Counted from the first letter of the stretch, positions 34,202-43,345 are shown. The stretch: 54,097 nt of DNA from UBA4742 sp002403895 (GCA_036823295.1 DAISGD010000018.1:1-54097); one strand, 5' to 3'. Translations and numbers: made by a program. Notes: generated by a model from the letters alone, not told the origin.

Positions 34202-35308
34202 TCAGCGTGTCGCTAGCTGGCGGGCCTTGGTGTTCAGCATGTCGAGGACGTGGGCGAACGATTCGTGGAAGCTGGCCACGCCTTGGTCTTCGAGCGTGAC
34301 GCCTACGTCTTCCATATCGACACCGACATCCGCGAGTCGGTCGAGCAACGCGGCCCCGTCGTCGACATCGCGGTCGATGGTGCGGGCGATGGTGCCGTGG
34401 TCCTCGAAGGCGGCGATGGTGGTCTCGGGAAGGGTGTTGACCGTGTCGGCGCCGATGAGATTGTCGACATACAGCGTGTCGGCGTATGCGGGGTTCTTGG
34501 TCGACGTCGACGCCCACAGCGGGCGTTGCAGGTGTGCGCCTCGCGCCATGAGTTCGGACCAGCGTTGGTCGGCGAAGAGTTCGCGGAACAGTTGGTAGGC
34601 GAGTTTGGCTTGGGCGACGGCGGCGCGACCGCGCAGGGCGAGCGCTTCGGGTGTGCCAATGGTTTCGAGGCGCCGGTCGACTTCGGAGTCCACTCGGCTG
34701 ACGAAGAACGAAGCGACGCTGTGTACACCGCTCACGTCGCCGCCGGCGCGGGCGTACTCCTCGAGCCCCAACCAGTAGGCCTCGATGACTTGGCGGTAGC
34801 GGGACAGCGAGAAGATCAAGGTGATGTTGACGCTGCGCCCTGCGGCGGTCATGGCCTGAACGGCGGGGACTCCTTCGGCGGTCGCCGGGATCTTCACGAA
34901 CAAGTTGGGCTGATCGATCCGCGTGTGAAGGTCGCGGGCGGCGGTGATGGTGCCGTCAGTATCGCGAGCCAACTCGGGCGCGACTTCGATCGACACGAAC
35001 CCGTCGGCGCCGTCGCTGGCGTCGAAGGTCGGTCGCAGGAGTGCGAGCGCGTCGTGCACGTCGTCGATCACGAGATCCCAGTAGGCATCATCCACGGTGG
35101 TGCCGGTGGTGATGAGCGCGGCGAACTGTTCGTCGTAGGCGTCGGAGCCTTCGATGGCCTTGGCGAAGATGGTCGGGTTCGCGGTCACCCCGCGGATGCC
35201 GTGGTCCACGAAGCGAGCCAGGGTGCCATCGCGTAGATAGGAACGGGTCAGGTTGTCGAGCCACGGGCTCTGACCCTGCTCGTCGTGCAGCCGGTGCAGG
35301 TTGGTCAC
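34202..35308 (-). CDS. tal: Transaldolase
   Basis: A 368-residue transaldolase of the long actinobacterial type (non-oxidative pentose phosphate pathway; sedoheptulose-7-P plus glyceraldehyde-3-P to erythrose-4-P plus fructose-6-P). The Schiff-base Lys is Lys139 in QPNLFVKIPATAEG. Other signatures are GIRGVTANPTIFAKAIEGSD, SVNITLIFSLSRYRQVIEAY and PLWASTSTKNPAYADTLYVD. The ATG at 35308 overlaps the stop of the DUF2231 gene by ATGA. The length and all active-site segments are normal. Confidence 0.96.
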   Translation of the reverse strand: MTNLHRLHDEQGQSPWLDNLTRSYLRDGTLARFVDHGIRGVTANPTIFAKAIEGSDAYDEQFAALITTGTTVDDAYWDLVIDDVHDALALLRPTFDASDGADGFVSIEVAPELARDTDGTITAARDLHTRIDQPNLFVKIPATAEGVPAVQAMTAAGRSVNITLIFSLSRYRQVIEAYWLGLEEYARAGGDVSGVHSVASFFVSRVDSEVDRRLETIGTPEALALRGRAAVAQAKLAYQLFRELFADQRWSELMARGAHLQRPLWASTSTKNPAYADTLYVDNLIGADTVNTLPETTIAAFEDHGTIARTIDRDVDDGAALLDRLADVGVDMEDVGVTLEDQGVASFHESFAHVLDMLNTKARQLATR

Positions 35309-35889
35309 GACGGTTCCTCCTCATCGTGCTCGCCGGGGAACACGTCGGTTTCGGACTTGTGCCAGACGGGGTGATCGCCGGCCGTTTCGACGTTGAGCCC
35401 GTACTCGAAGACCAGACTCCCGCCGAACGTCGCACCCACCGACACCAACAAGGCGATCACCACCGACAGGACGACAATCCCGATCGGCGTGACCGGTTCG
35501 CTGTGGTAGTCGTTCAGCCGCCAGCCGACATCGGCCAGCGCCAGCACGGTGACGGCGATCATGATCGTCGCGTGCGTGTTGATCGTGCGGCGGGCCTGCG
35601 TTCCTGCCTCCGACGACTTCCACGCATCCCAGAGCCCCGTCAGCGCGGCGAACACTGACACCGCTGCGCCTGCGATGAAGACATAGGTTCCGGCGTGCCA
35701 CAACTCGCGGGCCCAGGCGTGGTCCTTGCCGCCGATGAGCGAGACGACGTCGAACACCGCGGCGAGCACGTAAGCGGCGATAGGGAAGTCAGTGAGCGGA
35801 GGATGCAATGGCTTGCCGGACCATCCGCGCAGCCCCTTGAACGTGCGGCCCTTCAACGTGAGCGTTGGTCGTATCGAGAACTTCCTCAA
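35305..35889 (-). CDS. DUF2231 membrane protein
   Basis: A 194-residue membrane protein with the DUF2231 start GWSGKPLHPPLTDFPIAAYV (HPxxxxFPIAxxV motif) and four hydrophobic segments to about residue 165, then an acidic cytoplasmic tail. It starts with TTG at 35889, supported by AAGGAGG. Its end overlaps the transaldolase start. The family is often found near redox or stress genes. Its role is unknown. Confidence 0.88.
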   Translation of the reverse strand: MRKFSIRPTLTLKGRTFKGLRGWSGKPLHPPLTDFPIAAYVLAAVFDVVSLIGGKDHAWARELWHAGTYVFIAGAAVSVFAALTGLWDAWKSSEAGTQARRTINTHATIMIAVTVLALADVGWRLNDYHSEPVTPIGIVVLSVVIALLVSVGATFGGSLVFEYGLNVETAGDHPVWHKSETDVFPGEHDEEEPS

Positions 35890-35920
35890 CGGTGCGCCTC
35901 CTTCGGATGCCTTTCATCGC

Positions 35921-36391
35921 TCACGAGCGGGTCCCTTGGGCTGAAACCGCGGTGGGGCGGAGTCCGGACGGAAACACCGAAGCGAGTCGGGCCAGGGAGA
36001 GCGCCGCGAGCAGAAGACCGAAGTCTCGCAGGGCCACGTCGTAGAAGTCGGCCATCAGCAGCAGGTTGAAGATGATGCCGGCGAGCCAGGCCGCGACGAG
36101 GTAGGCGCCGAATCGGGGCCGGACGAGAACGACGAGGCCGGCGACGATCTCGATGACGCCGACGACGTGCATCAACGTGTGGGCGCGAGCGTTGAACAGG
36201 TCGGTGACCTCGGGTGCCAGGTAGGTGTCCCAGTTGACGAGCACATGGAAGAACTTGTCGAGCCCGAACAGGATCGGTGCCACCGTGAAGCCGATGCGCA
36301 GGAGCCAGAAGGCCTGGAACGCCGGATCTTCGAGGCTGGGCTCCCGGACGGTGACCGTCTTCGGCAAACCGCTGTGCGTGGATGTGGCCAT
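35921..36391 (-). CDS. DoxX-like membrane protein
   Basis: A 156-residue membrane protein from the ATG at 36391 (GAGGAG upstream). It contains FQAFWLLRIGFTVAPILFGL, DKFFHVLVNWDTYLAP, THTLMHVVGVIEIVAGLVVL-like helices, YLVAAWLAGIIFNLLLMADF and YDVALRDFGLLLAALSLARL. It resembles the DoxX/DoxD superfamily with four helices. It is 31 bp ahead of DUF2231 and so heads the transaldolase-GH15 operon. It is divergent from the cysteine-rich regulator at 36523. Confidence 0.82.
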   Translation of the reverse strand: MATSTHSGLPKTVTVREPSLEDPAFQAFWLLRIGFTVAPILFGLDKFFHVLVNWDTYLAPEVTDLFNARAHTLMHVVGVIEIVAGLVVLVRPRFGAYLVAAWLAGIIFNLLLMADFYDVALRDFGLLLAALSLARLASVFPSGLRPTAVSAQGTRS

Positions 36392-36426
36392 GTCGGGCTC
36401 CTCTATCGGCAACTTAATTTGATCTT

Positions 36427-36466
36427 ACAATCCCCCGTCGAGAGTTCTAAGTCAAGAAAAGATTGT
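36427..36466. promoter_or_regulatory. Possible operator (ACAATC-N28-GATTGT)
   Basis: An inverted pair ACAATC (36427-36432) and GATTGT (36461-36466) lies in the unusually AT-rich 131-bp divergent region between the DoxX-like gene and the regulator. The arms are 34 bp apart centre to centre. This is a plausible binding region for the divergent regulator, by position only. Confidence 0.35.
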
Positions 36467-36522
36467 CGATAGACGGTACGCTGCCCCGGAACCCGAACCC
36501 ATCGCCGCTCTCGGAGGACGCC

Positions 36523-37275
36523 GTGACCACTGACGACGGAGCACCCAAGGACGCTTCTGACGACCTGGACTCGATCGCGGCGTTGGCCGAGCCCAACCGC
36601 CGCGCCCTCTACGACTTCGTGACGAGCCGGCGCGACTGGGTGAGCCGCGAGCAGGCCGCTGACGCCGTCGGAATCCGGCGCGGCATCGCCGCGCACCACC
36701 TCGACCGCCTGGCCGTGGACGGCCTCCTCGAGACCGATTACCGCCACCTCTCTGCTCGCCGCGGCCCTGGCTCAGGTCGCCCCGCGAAGGTGTACCGACG
36801 ATCGTCGGTCGAGTTCGGAGTCACCCTGCCCCCCCGCCACTACGACCTCGCCGGGCAACTTCTGGCCGAGGCCGCCGACCGCGCCCGCACAGAGGGAACC
36901 CCGATAGACGAGGCGATCCAACGAGCCGCACGCGACGAAGGCCACCGGATCGGCGAGACCACCAAGAAGAGCCTCGGGCACCGGTCGAGCCGAGAGGTCC
37001 GACGCGCGCGCGTGCTCGACCAGCTCCGCTCCCGCGGGTTCGAACCCGAAGTCCTCGCCGACGGCGTCACCGTCTTGCACAACTGCCCGTTTCACCTCTT
37101 GGCCGAGGAGCACACCGAGCTGATCTGTGGCATGAACCATTGCCTACTCGACGGCCTTCTGGGCGAAGTCGAAGACACCGGTCTGGTAGCTCGGCTCGAG
37201 CCAGAGGACGGCTATTGCTGCGTCCGACTTCATCCTGCCGACTCAGCCAAGACCTCGGCACCCAGCCCGACCTGA
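36523..37275 (+). CDS. Cysteine-rich HTH regulator (SufR/ArsR-like)
   Basis: A 250-residue regulator from the GTG at 36523 (CGGAGGA upstream). A winged HTH covers about 15-95: LAEPNRRALYDFVTSRRDWV, SREQAADAVGIRRGIAAHHL, DRLAVDGLLETDYRHLSARR, GPGSGRPAKVYR. The C-terminal half has Cys188, Cys202, Cys207, Cys232 and Cys233 in NCPFHLLAEEHTELICGMNH and EDGYCCVRL, like the Fe-S-binding end of SufR-type repressors though with different spacing. It is divergent from the DoxX-DUF2231-tal-GH15 operon and is its likely regulator. Fe-S or redox sensing is inferred. Confidence 0.85.
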   Translation: MTTDDGAPKDASDDLDSIAALAEPNRRALYDFVTSRRDWVSREQAADAVGIRRGIAAHHLDRLAVDGLLETDYRHLSARRGPGSGRPAKVYRRSSVEFGVTLPPRHYDLAGQLLAEAADRARTEGTPIDEAIQRAARDEGHRIGETTKKSLGHRSSREVRRARVLDQLRSRGFEPEVLADGVTVLHNCPFHLLAEEHTELICGMNHCLLDGLLGEVEDTGLVARLEPEDGYCCVRLHPADSAKTSAPSPT

Positions 37276-37599
37276 CGGTGACGCAGCGATATCGCGTCGG
37301 GGTTCACGACTGGGCGCACCGTGATCGACGTCTCGCCCCAGCTGGCGCTCGCGATGGCCCTGATCGCATGGGCGGCAACCTTCACCGGGCTCGTCGTCAC
37401 CCTCGCCCGCGCAGCGGCCGGCAGTCTACTCGTGTCGCCTCGAGGGACCGCGAGTCCGCAGCGCGCACCGCGAGAGCGAGCGATGCGCGAGCGGGTAGGC
37501 GCGCGGCATCGGCCGGTGGTCAGACTGATGTCTTGACCGCGTGGGGCTACGGGAGGAAAATGCGCGGGTCCCTTCGGGGTGGCGTGGTTTGGGGGTTGG
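37276..37599 (+). other. Gap before secreted protein; Shine-Dalgarno and ATG out of frame
   Basis: No clear gene. A GTG reading frame at 37321-37536 has one hydrophobic stretch (LALAMALIAWAATFTGLVV) but a disordered Arg-rich tail and no good ribosome site. At 37551-37562 GGAGGAAA is followed by ATG, which would be an excellent start, but it is one base out of frame with the signal peptide that begins at about 37600. A single-base deletion in the G-run at 37591-37595 would join them. Confidence 0.4.
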
Positions 37600-38079
37600 G
37601 TGATTCAAAGACTCGCGTTGGTGGTCGCGCTCGCGACGGTGTTCGCCTTGGCGATCGGACCGGCCGCGAGCGCGGCGGGGATCGCGAACACCGGGGACCT
37701 CAAGGTCGTACAGGTGGAGCTCTCCAGTCGCCGGGTTCATCCCGGGACGGTGTTCACGATCACGATCCGGTCGGAGAACAAAGGACCCAGTTCCACGCTT
37801 TGGGACCAGACGGAGACCGTGCCGGACTGGTTCAACGTCATCGGTACCCAGTGCGCGCTTGGCATCAGCTCTGACGGGACGTTCTGCGAGTACGGCGCGG
37901 ACCCGGATCCTCACCTTGGCGAGGACCTCACGACGATCTACACCGTGCAGGTGCTCACCGAGGGGGTGGTGCTCGGTCCGACCAACGTCACCCTGTGCGT
38001 CTCGAACGAGGAGATCGCATTCATCGACCGGAACCTCGCCAACAACTGCAAGTCGAAGACGGTCACCGTCGTTCCGTAG
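37600..38079 (+). CDS. Secreted protein with DUF11/CARDB-like domain
   Basis: About 159 residues from the GTG at 37600 (alternative GTG at 37579). A signal peptide is clear: IQRLALVVALATVFALAIGP followed by AASAAG. The mature part is a single immunoglobulin-like beta domain: DLKVVQVELSSRRVHPGTVF, TITIRSENKGPSSTLWDQTE and a late NLANNCKSKTVTVVP, typical of DUF11/CARDB repeats. It has four Cys that could form two disulfides. See the gap entry for a possible frameshifted better start. Function is unknown. Confidence 0.75.
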   Translation: MIQRLALVVALATVFALAIGPAASAAGIANTGDLKVVQVELSSRRVHPGTVFTITIRSENKGPSSTLWDQTETVPDWFNVIGTQCALGISSDGTFCEYGADPDPHLGEDLTTIYTVQVLTEGVVLGPTNVTLCVSNEEIAFIDRNLANNCKSKTVTVVP

Positions 38080-38239
38080 TGGCCTGACGACAGGCTCAAG
38101 TCCTCCTCGTCACCGTCCGCACGTCGGGTCAGCGGGGTCCGCAGCCGAGGGATGCGGCGCCCGAGCCTGCCAGCCCAGTCGGCTGAGGCACACCAGACGC
38201 CAAATTGTGCGGGGGCAGACCCGTCTGGCTCTTGATGTG

Positions 38240-38550
38240 CCTGCGGGTCGACACGGAGTCCGCCGAGCATTGCGCGGTCGTTGGCGATGTCGACCCACCT
38301 CTCGTCGGTGCGGTGGATGATCAGCGTAGGGGTGTCGATGCTTTGCAAGAGATGACGGACATCAAGCGTGGCGTTCAAACTGATCGCTGCTCGGGCCGAG
38401 GCCGGGCTCGCGCCGCTCGCGCCAGAGGTGATGAGCGAAGCCGTGCGGCAGATACGGCTCGTCCCACGCGATCTCGATGTGGGACACGAAGCCCGGGACG
38501 AAGACCAGATCGAGCGGCCCGTCGCCGAGGACCTGATAGGCGATGCTCAC
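38240..38550 (-). pseudogene. Alpha/beta hydrolase-cyclase gene remnant
   Basis: On the minus strand one frame gives MSIAYQVLGDGPLDLVFVPG followed by FVSHIEIAWDEPYLPHGFAH (38550 downward). Another frame then gives NATLDVRHLLQSIDTPTLII, HRTDERWVDIANDRAMLGGL. These are the start and the last third of the alpha/beta hydrolase domain found in actinobacterial hydrolase-adenylate cyclase fusions. The catalytic middle (nucleophile elbow) is deleted and the frames differ, so it is dead. Confidence 0.75.
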
Positions 38551-38648
38551 TGCCGAAGCCCATGACCAGGAGGCACGGCTGGATTGCCGGCCGGTAGGGT
38601 GCGGCCGGCACAGAGATCGTTGATCTCAGCGAAGACGTGGGGGATTCC

Positions 38649-41006
38649 ATGACGAAACCGTTTGCCGGTCGGATCGAAGTCGACATCCGGGACTCCGAGC
38701 CGGACTGGACTCCGTTCGAGCCTCCCCGGGCACCGGACGGCGCCCCCAACGTCATCTACATCACGCTCGACGACGTGGGGTTCTCCGCGATGAGCGGTTA
38801 CGGCGGGCCCATAGAGACGCCGAACATCGACCGGATCTCCGCTGACGGGGTGCGGTACACGCAGTGGCACACGACCGCGCTGTGCTCACCGACGCGGTCC
38901 TGCCTGCTGACCGGGCGAAACCACACGCGCAACTCCATGGCGTGCATCACCGAGGCTGCGGTCGGGTTCCCCGCCGCGAGTGGGACGATTCCACCGGAGA
39001 ACGGGATGCTTCCTGAGATCTTGGGTGAGCTCGGCTGGAACACCTACATGGTGGGCAAGTGGCACCTGTGCCCCACCGACGAGATGAACCTCGCCTCGAC
39101 GCGACGCAACTGGCCGAGCGGCCGGGGTTTCGAGCGTTGGTACGGGTTCCTGGGCGCGGAGACGAGCCAGTGGTATCCCGACCTCGTCTACGACAACCAC
39201 CCCGTGGACCAGCCGCGCTCACCCGAGGAGGGCTACCACTTCACCGAGGACATCACCGACAAGGCGATCGAGTTCATCCGCGACGCGAAGGCGGTAGCGC
39301 CCGAGAAGCCGTTCTTCCTCTACTACGCGCCGGGCGCGTGCCACGCGCCGCATCACGCGCCTACCGAGTGGATCGACCGGTACAAAGGTCGCTTCGACAT
39401 GGGTTACGAGGCCATGCGTACCCAGACGCTCGCCCGACAGAAAGAACTGGACATCGTCCCGGCCGACACCGAGCTGCCCGAGATCAACCCGATCGGCACC
39501 ACCGAGACTCGCACTGGGCCGGACGGCAAGCCCTTCCCGGCCATGGATGTGACCCGCCCGTGGGACTCGCTGTCGGCCGAGGAGCGGCGCCTCTTCGCGC
39601 GGATGGCCGAGGTCTACGCAGGTTTTCTCTCGCACACCGACCACCACATCGGCCGGCTCCTCGACTTCCTCGAGGCGATCGACCAGCGTGAGAACACCCT
39701 CGTGATACTCGTCTCGGACAACGGTGCGAGTGGCGAGGGCGGCCCCAACGGGTCCGTCAACGAGATGAAGTTCGCGAACGGCATCCCTGACGACATCGCG
39801 TCGAACCTGGCGATGCTCGACGAGCTCGGCGGACCGAAGACCTACAACCACTACCCGAACGGCTGGGCGATGGCGTTCAATACGCCGTTCAAGATGTGGA
39901 AGCGCTATGAGTTCAACGGCGGTACCAGCGACCCGTGCATCATCTCGTGGCCGGCGGGAACGAGGGCCCGGGGCGAGCTGCGTAGCCAGTACCACCACGC
40001 CGTGGATCTCGTCCCCACCGTCCTCGACGTGCTCGGCGTCGAGGCGCCGCAGACCATCAAGGGCCACGTGCAGAGCCACTTCGACGGCGTGAGCATGCGC
40101 TACAGCTTCGACGACCAGTCGGCGCCCGGGGCGCGGACGACGCAGTTCTATTCGATGCTCGGATCGCGGGGGATCTGGCACGACGGCTGGAAGGCGGTCA
40201 CCACCCACCCCACGCTCAGCGGCTGGGGCCAGTTCAACGACGACGAGTGGGAGCTGTACCACACCGAGATCGACCGCTCGGAGGTGCACAACCTCGCCGC
40301 CAAGCACCCTGGGAAGCTCCGAGAGCTCGTGGGCCTCTGGTTCGCCGAGGCCGGCGCCAACGGCGGGTTCCCGCTCGATGACCGTGGCGCTCTCGAGATC
40401 ATTCTCACCCCGCGGCCGATCCTCTCACCACCGCGCGACCGCTACGTCTATTTCCCCGATTGCGCCGAGGTCCCCGAGGCCCAGGCCGTCAACATCCGCA
40501 ACCGCTCCTACACGATCGGAGCGCTCGTCGACATCCCGGCGCCGGGAGCGGAAGGCGTGCTGTTCGCGCACGGGTCACGCTTCGGCGGGCACAGCCTTTA
40601 CGTCAAAGACAACCGGCTCCACTACGTCTACAACTTCGTCGGCATGTTGGAGCAGAAGATCGTTGCTACCGAGGACCTTCCCACCGGCCAGAACCTCATC
40701 CTCTCCGCATCCTTCGACAAGGCCGGGGAAGACCCGCCCCTCGTCGCGACGGGCACGCTCTCGCTGTGGCACGGTGACACCAAGGTCGGCGAGGCTCAGA
40801 TCAAGACCCAACCCGGCATGTTCATGCTCGCCGGGGAAGGCCTCTGCGTCGGGCGTGACAGCGGCGCCGAGGTCACCGACGACTACCTCGGGGAGCAACC
40901 GTGGCCCTTCACCGGTGGCACCATCCACCGCGTGGCGGTCGACGTCAGCGGCGAGCCCTACCTCAACCTCGAACGCGAAGCGCAAGCAATGCTCATGCGC
41001 GAGTAA
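38649..41006 (+). CDS. Arylsulfatase (type I, formylglycine)
   Basis: A 785-residue sulfatase from the ATG at 38649. The metal site starts VIYITLDDVGFSAMSGYGGP (Asp41, Asp42). The formylglycine signature is CSPTRSCLLTGR with Cys79 as the residue to be oxidised. Others are EILGELGWNTYMVGKWHLCP, FFLYYAPGACHAPHHAP and LVILVSDNGASGEGG. It is longer than typical (about 500-550) because of a C-terminal beta domain, as in the large actinobacterial and mycobacterial arylsulfatases. There is no signal peptide. No formylglycine-generating enzyme gene is in the window. It hydrolyses sulfate esters of unknown identity. Confidence 0.95.
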   Translation: MTKPFAGRIEVDIRDSEPDWTPFEPPRAPDGAPNVIYITLDDVGFSAMSGYGGPIETPNIDRISADGVRYTQWHTTALCSPTRSCLLTGRNHTRNSMACITEAAVGFPAASGTIPPENGMLPEILGELGWNTYMVGKWHLCPTDEMNLASTRRNWPSGRGFERWYGFLGAETSQWYPDLVYDNHPVDQPRSPEEGYHFTEDITDKAIEFIRDAKAVAPEKPFFLYYAPGACHAPHHAPTEWIDRYKGRFDMGYEAMRTQTLARQKELDIVPADTELPEINPIGTTETRTGPDGKPFPAMDVTRPWDSLSAEERRLFARMAEVYAGFLSHTDHHIGRLLDFLEAIDQRENTLVILVSDNGASGEGGPNGSVNEMKFANGIPDDIASNLAMLDELGGPKTYNHYPNGWAMAFNTPFKMWKRYEFNGGTSDPCIISWPAGTRARGELRSQYHHAVDLVPTVLDVLGVEAPQTIKGHVQSHFDGVSMRYSFDDQSAPGARTTQFYSMLGSRGIWHDGWKAVTTHPTLSGWGQFNDDEWELYHTEIDRSEVHNLAAKHPGKLRELVGLWFAEAGANGGFPLDDRGALEIILTPRPILSPPRDRYVYFPDCAEVPEAQAVNIRNRSYTIGALVDIPAPGAEGVLFAHGSRFGGHSLYVKDNRLHYVYNFVGMLEQKIVATEDLPTGQNLILSASFDKAGEDPPLVATGTLSLWHGDTKVGEAQIKTQPGMFMLAGEGLCVGRDSGAEVTDDYLGEQPWPFTGGTIHRVAVDVSGEPYLNLEREAQAMLMRE

Positions 41007-41121
41007 GAGCCGGAGGAAAGCGACCGGGGCCGAGAGGAAGGCGGCACCCGTTCCCGGCGTTGGCCCGCGCCGTCGGATACCGTCGGCCATCTGCATGTGC
41101 GCAACCAGGGGAAGGGTAGCT

Positions 41122-41247
41122 ATGAGCGCTCGGGAGGGTCTTGATCCGGCGCGGGATGGTCGGACGCCGGTGAGGTTGTCATCGCCGCTCAAGGAGCTAT
41201 GGGCCCACGAGGAGAGTAGACGCCAGCGCAGCGGCATCCGGCCTTGA
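41122..41247 (+). CDS. Possible small ORF, 41 residues
   Basis: The ATG at 41122 follows GGGGAAGGGTAGCT, a good ribosome site. It encodes MSAREGLDPARDGRTPVRLS, SPLKELWAHEESRRQRSGIR, P. I know no family. It may be a true small gene, or the surviving start of a longer one. The rest of 41007-41437 shows no gene, only a G/C-rich inverted segment near 41283-41315. Confidence 0.3.
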   Translation: MSAREGLDPARDGRTPVRLSSPLKELWAHEESRRQRSGIRP

Positions 41248-41437
41248 CGCCTGACACCATCTGCCTGACGCCGAACCGCCGACCCCACCCAGTCACGGGG
41301 GGCGGAGGTGGGCAGTTCCGCGAGTGCTGGTTGGTGCGCCGGGGCCCCGTCCTGACAACATGGGGGTCCAGAGCTTCAGCGCTTGTGCGCGAGGCTTGAC
41401 CCCCGCCACCCCCCGACACGACTTCGAACGAGGTGCC

Positions 41438-41680
41438 ATGAGTTACAAGGTCTGGATCGACCAGGATCTGTGCACGGGCGACGGCATCTGCGCCGAGATC
41501 TCCCCCAAGGTGTTCACCCTGCTGGATGATGGTCTTGCCTATGTGCAGGACGACTCCGGCGTGAAGAGCGAGCCGGGGGGCCCCCAGGGCATCATCGCCG
41601 TCCCCGACAACGAGCTAGACGGCGTCATCGAGTCGGCCGAGGAATGCCCGGGGGAGTGCATCTTCATCGAGGCCAGCTGA
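41438..41680 (+). CDS. 3Fe-4S-type ferredoxin
   Basis: An 80-residue ferredoxin from the ATG at 41438. Cysteines are Cys12 and Cys18 in DLCTGDGICAEISPKVF and Cys70 in EECPGECIFIE, giving the C-x5-C...C-P set of single 3Fe-4S ferredoxins. The position that would hold a fourth ligand is not Cys, and Cys74 is extra. An acidic insert of about 10 residues (DDSGVKSEPGGPQG) lies before the third Cys. Such ferredoxins usually serve cytochromes P450, but no P450 is nearby. It is 63 bp ahead of the amidase gene. Confidence 0.9.
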   Translation: MSYKVWIDQDLCTGDGICAEISPKVFTLLDDGLAYVQDDSGVKSEPGGPQGIIAVPDNELDGVIESAEECPGECIFIEAS

Positions 41681-41743
41681 GCCACCGTCCGGGTCGTGGG
41701 TGGGCTGGGATACCGTTCGCCCGCGGACTTTCGAGAGGAACCC

Positions 41744-43336
41744 ATGGCCGGCGACAGCTCTAGCACTCCCTGGGCAGGGGACGCCTGTTCCTTGGTCGAT
41801 GCCTTCCGTGCCGGTGAGCGCTCTCCGCTGGAGGAACTCGACGCCACGCTGGCGGCCATCGCGGCGTCGGACCTGAACTGCTTCGCCTCGCTGGATCCCG
41901 TGCGGGCCCGGGCCGGGGCGGCGACGGCTGACGTGTCGATGCCGTTCGGTGGGGTGCCTACCGCGATCAAGGAACTCGAACCCGTGGCCGGGTGGCCGTG
42001 GACCGAAGCCTCGCTCGTCTATCGCAATCGAGTCGCCACCCATACCTCTCATCACATCGAGCGCCTGGTTGGGCGGGGTGGTGTCGTTCCGGTGGGCCAG
42101 ACGACGGCCAGCGAGTTCGGTGGGCTCAATGTCAGCATCACGAAGATCAACGGCGTCACGCACAACCCGTGGCGTGAGGGTCGCACCGTTGGTGGGTCCT
42201 CGGGCGGTTCGGCAGCGGCCGTCTCGGGCGGGTTGGTGAGCCTCGCCACCGGTGGCGACGGGGGTGGGTCGATCCGCATTCCGGCCGGCTACACCGGGTT
42301 GTTGGGCATGAAGGGCACGTTCGGGCGGATTCCCCGAGGTCCCCATGCGTTCATGCGGCCGAACACGGTGGTGGTCGGCAATCTCTCGCGGTCGGTGCGC
42401 GACGCGGCCCGCTACTACGACGTGTGCGCCGGCGTCCATCTCTATGACCCGACCACCATCCCGTCGCCCGGGGGATGGGAATCCGGCCTCGGCAGCCACG
42501 ATCTTGCCGGTCGCCGAGTGGCCATCGTCCCGGCTCTCGGTGGGGTGACCCTCGAACCGGGGGTAGAGGCGCGAATCCGGGCCGAGGCCGAAGCGCTGGT
42601 CGCCGACACCGGCATGATCCTGGTCGACGTGGTGGTCGAGCCTCCCAATCTGGCCGCCCAGTGGATGATGGGGAACCTGGCCACCCTGCTCGCCGATCTC
42701 GGCACCAACTGGCCCCGGTGCGCCTCGGAGCTGACCGACGAGGTGTCCATCGGGCTCCGCCTGGCTCAATCGATGTACAACCTCCACACCGCGGCGGCGG
42801 CCGAGGAGCTGCGCATCCAGGCCAACGAGGCCATGGCGGCCGCCTTCGAACACGTCGATTTCATCATCGCCGCCACCAACCCGGGACCGGCGTTCGCGGC
42901 CGAAGCGACCACCAGCAGCGACGAGGAGAGCTTCATCGATTGGGCCATGACCAGCGCCGTGGCCTCCTACGCGCTGCGCGGTGTGCTCTTCGGCGTCCGC
43001 GCCGCCGCCACGACGTTCCCGCGACTGCCCTCGATTGTGCTTGCCCAAGCCGCCAAGCGCTTTCCCGAGCTGGTCAACATGGGTGCCCTCACCATCATCT
43101 CCAACATTTACGGCAACCCTGCGGTGTCGATCCCCGCCGGTACGGTGGACGGCCTGCCGGTCGGCATGCAGGTCCTCGGTCGACATCACGAGGACGCGTT
43201 GCTGTTCGATGTGGCGCTCGCCGTCGAACGGCGCAAACCGTGGCCACTCGTGGCTCCGGGGGCCCCGCGCTCCGAATCGGCCGCCCAGGTGGTGGCCGTG
43301 GCTCCCACGAGGCCGGTTGGTTCGGGGGGAACGTGA
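41744..43336 (+). CDS. Amidase (amidase-signature family)
   Basis: A 530-residue amidase-signature hydrolase from the ATG at 41744. The Ser-cisSer-Lys triad is visible: Lys76 in PTAIKELEP, the cis-Ser in VGGSSGGSAAAVSGG (152/153), and Ser176 in GGDGGGSIRIPAGYTGLLGM. The C-terminal NPAVSIPAGTVDGLPVGMQV with LGRHHEDALLF is standard. It is not GatA, since gatB and gatC are absent and the sequence differs. The substrate is unknown. It is convergent with a truncated SDR gene. Confidence 0.93.
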   Translation: MAGDSSSTPWAGDACSLVDAFRAGERSPLEELDATLAAIAASDLNCFASLDPVRARAGAATADVSMPFGGVPTAIKELEPVAGWPWTEASLVYRNRVATHTSHHIERLVGRGGVVPVGQTTASEFGGLNVSITKINGVTHNPWREGRTVGGSSGGSAAAVSGGLVSLATGGDGGGSIRIPAGYTGLLGMKGTFGRIPRGPHAFMRPNTVVVGNLSRSVRDAARYYDVCAGVHLYDPTTIPSPGGWESGLGSHDLAGRRVAIVPALGGVTLEPGVEARIRAEAEALVADTGMILVDVVVEPPNLAAQWMMGNLATLLADLGTNWPRCASELTDEVSIGLRLAQSMYNLHTAAAAEELRIQANEAMAAAFEHVDFIIAATNPGPAFAAEATTSSDEESFIDWAMTSAVASYALRGVLFGVRAAATTFPRLPSIVLAQAAKRFPELVNMGALTIISNIYGNPAVSIPAGTVDGLPVGMQVLGRHHEDALLFDVALAVERRKPWPLVAPGAPRSESAAQVVAVAPTRPVGSGGT

Positions 43337-43345
43337 GGGATGGAG

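Noticed and set aside
37321..37536. A 71-codon GTG frame with one hydrophobic segment
   Set aside because: It has no ribosome site, an Arg-rich disordered tail and no recognisable family. I describe it only within the gap entry.
39219..40307. Antisense open frame in the arylsulfatase gene
   Set aside because: It is a mirror of a gene with an intact formylglycine motif, and its composition reflects the codon bias of the sense strand.
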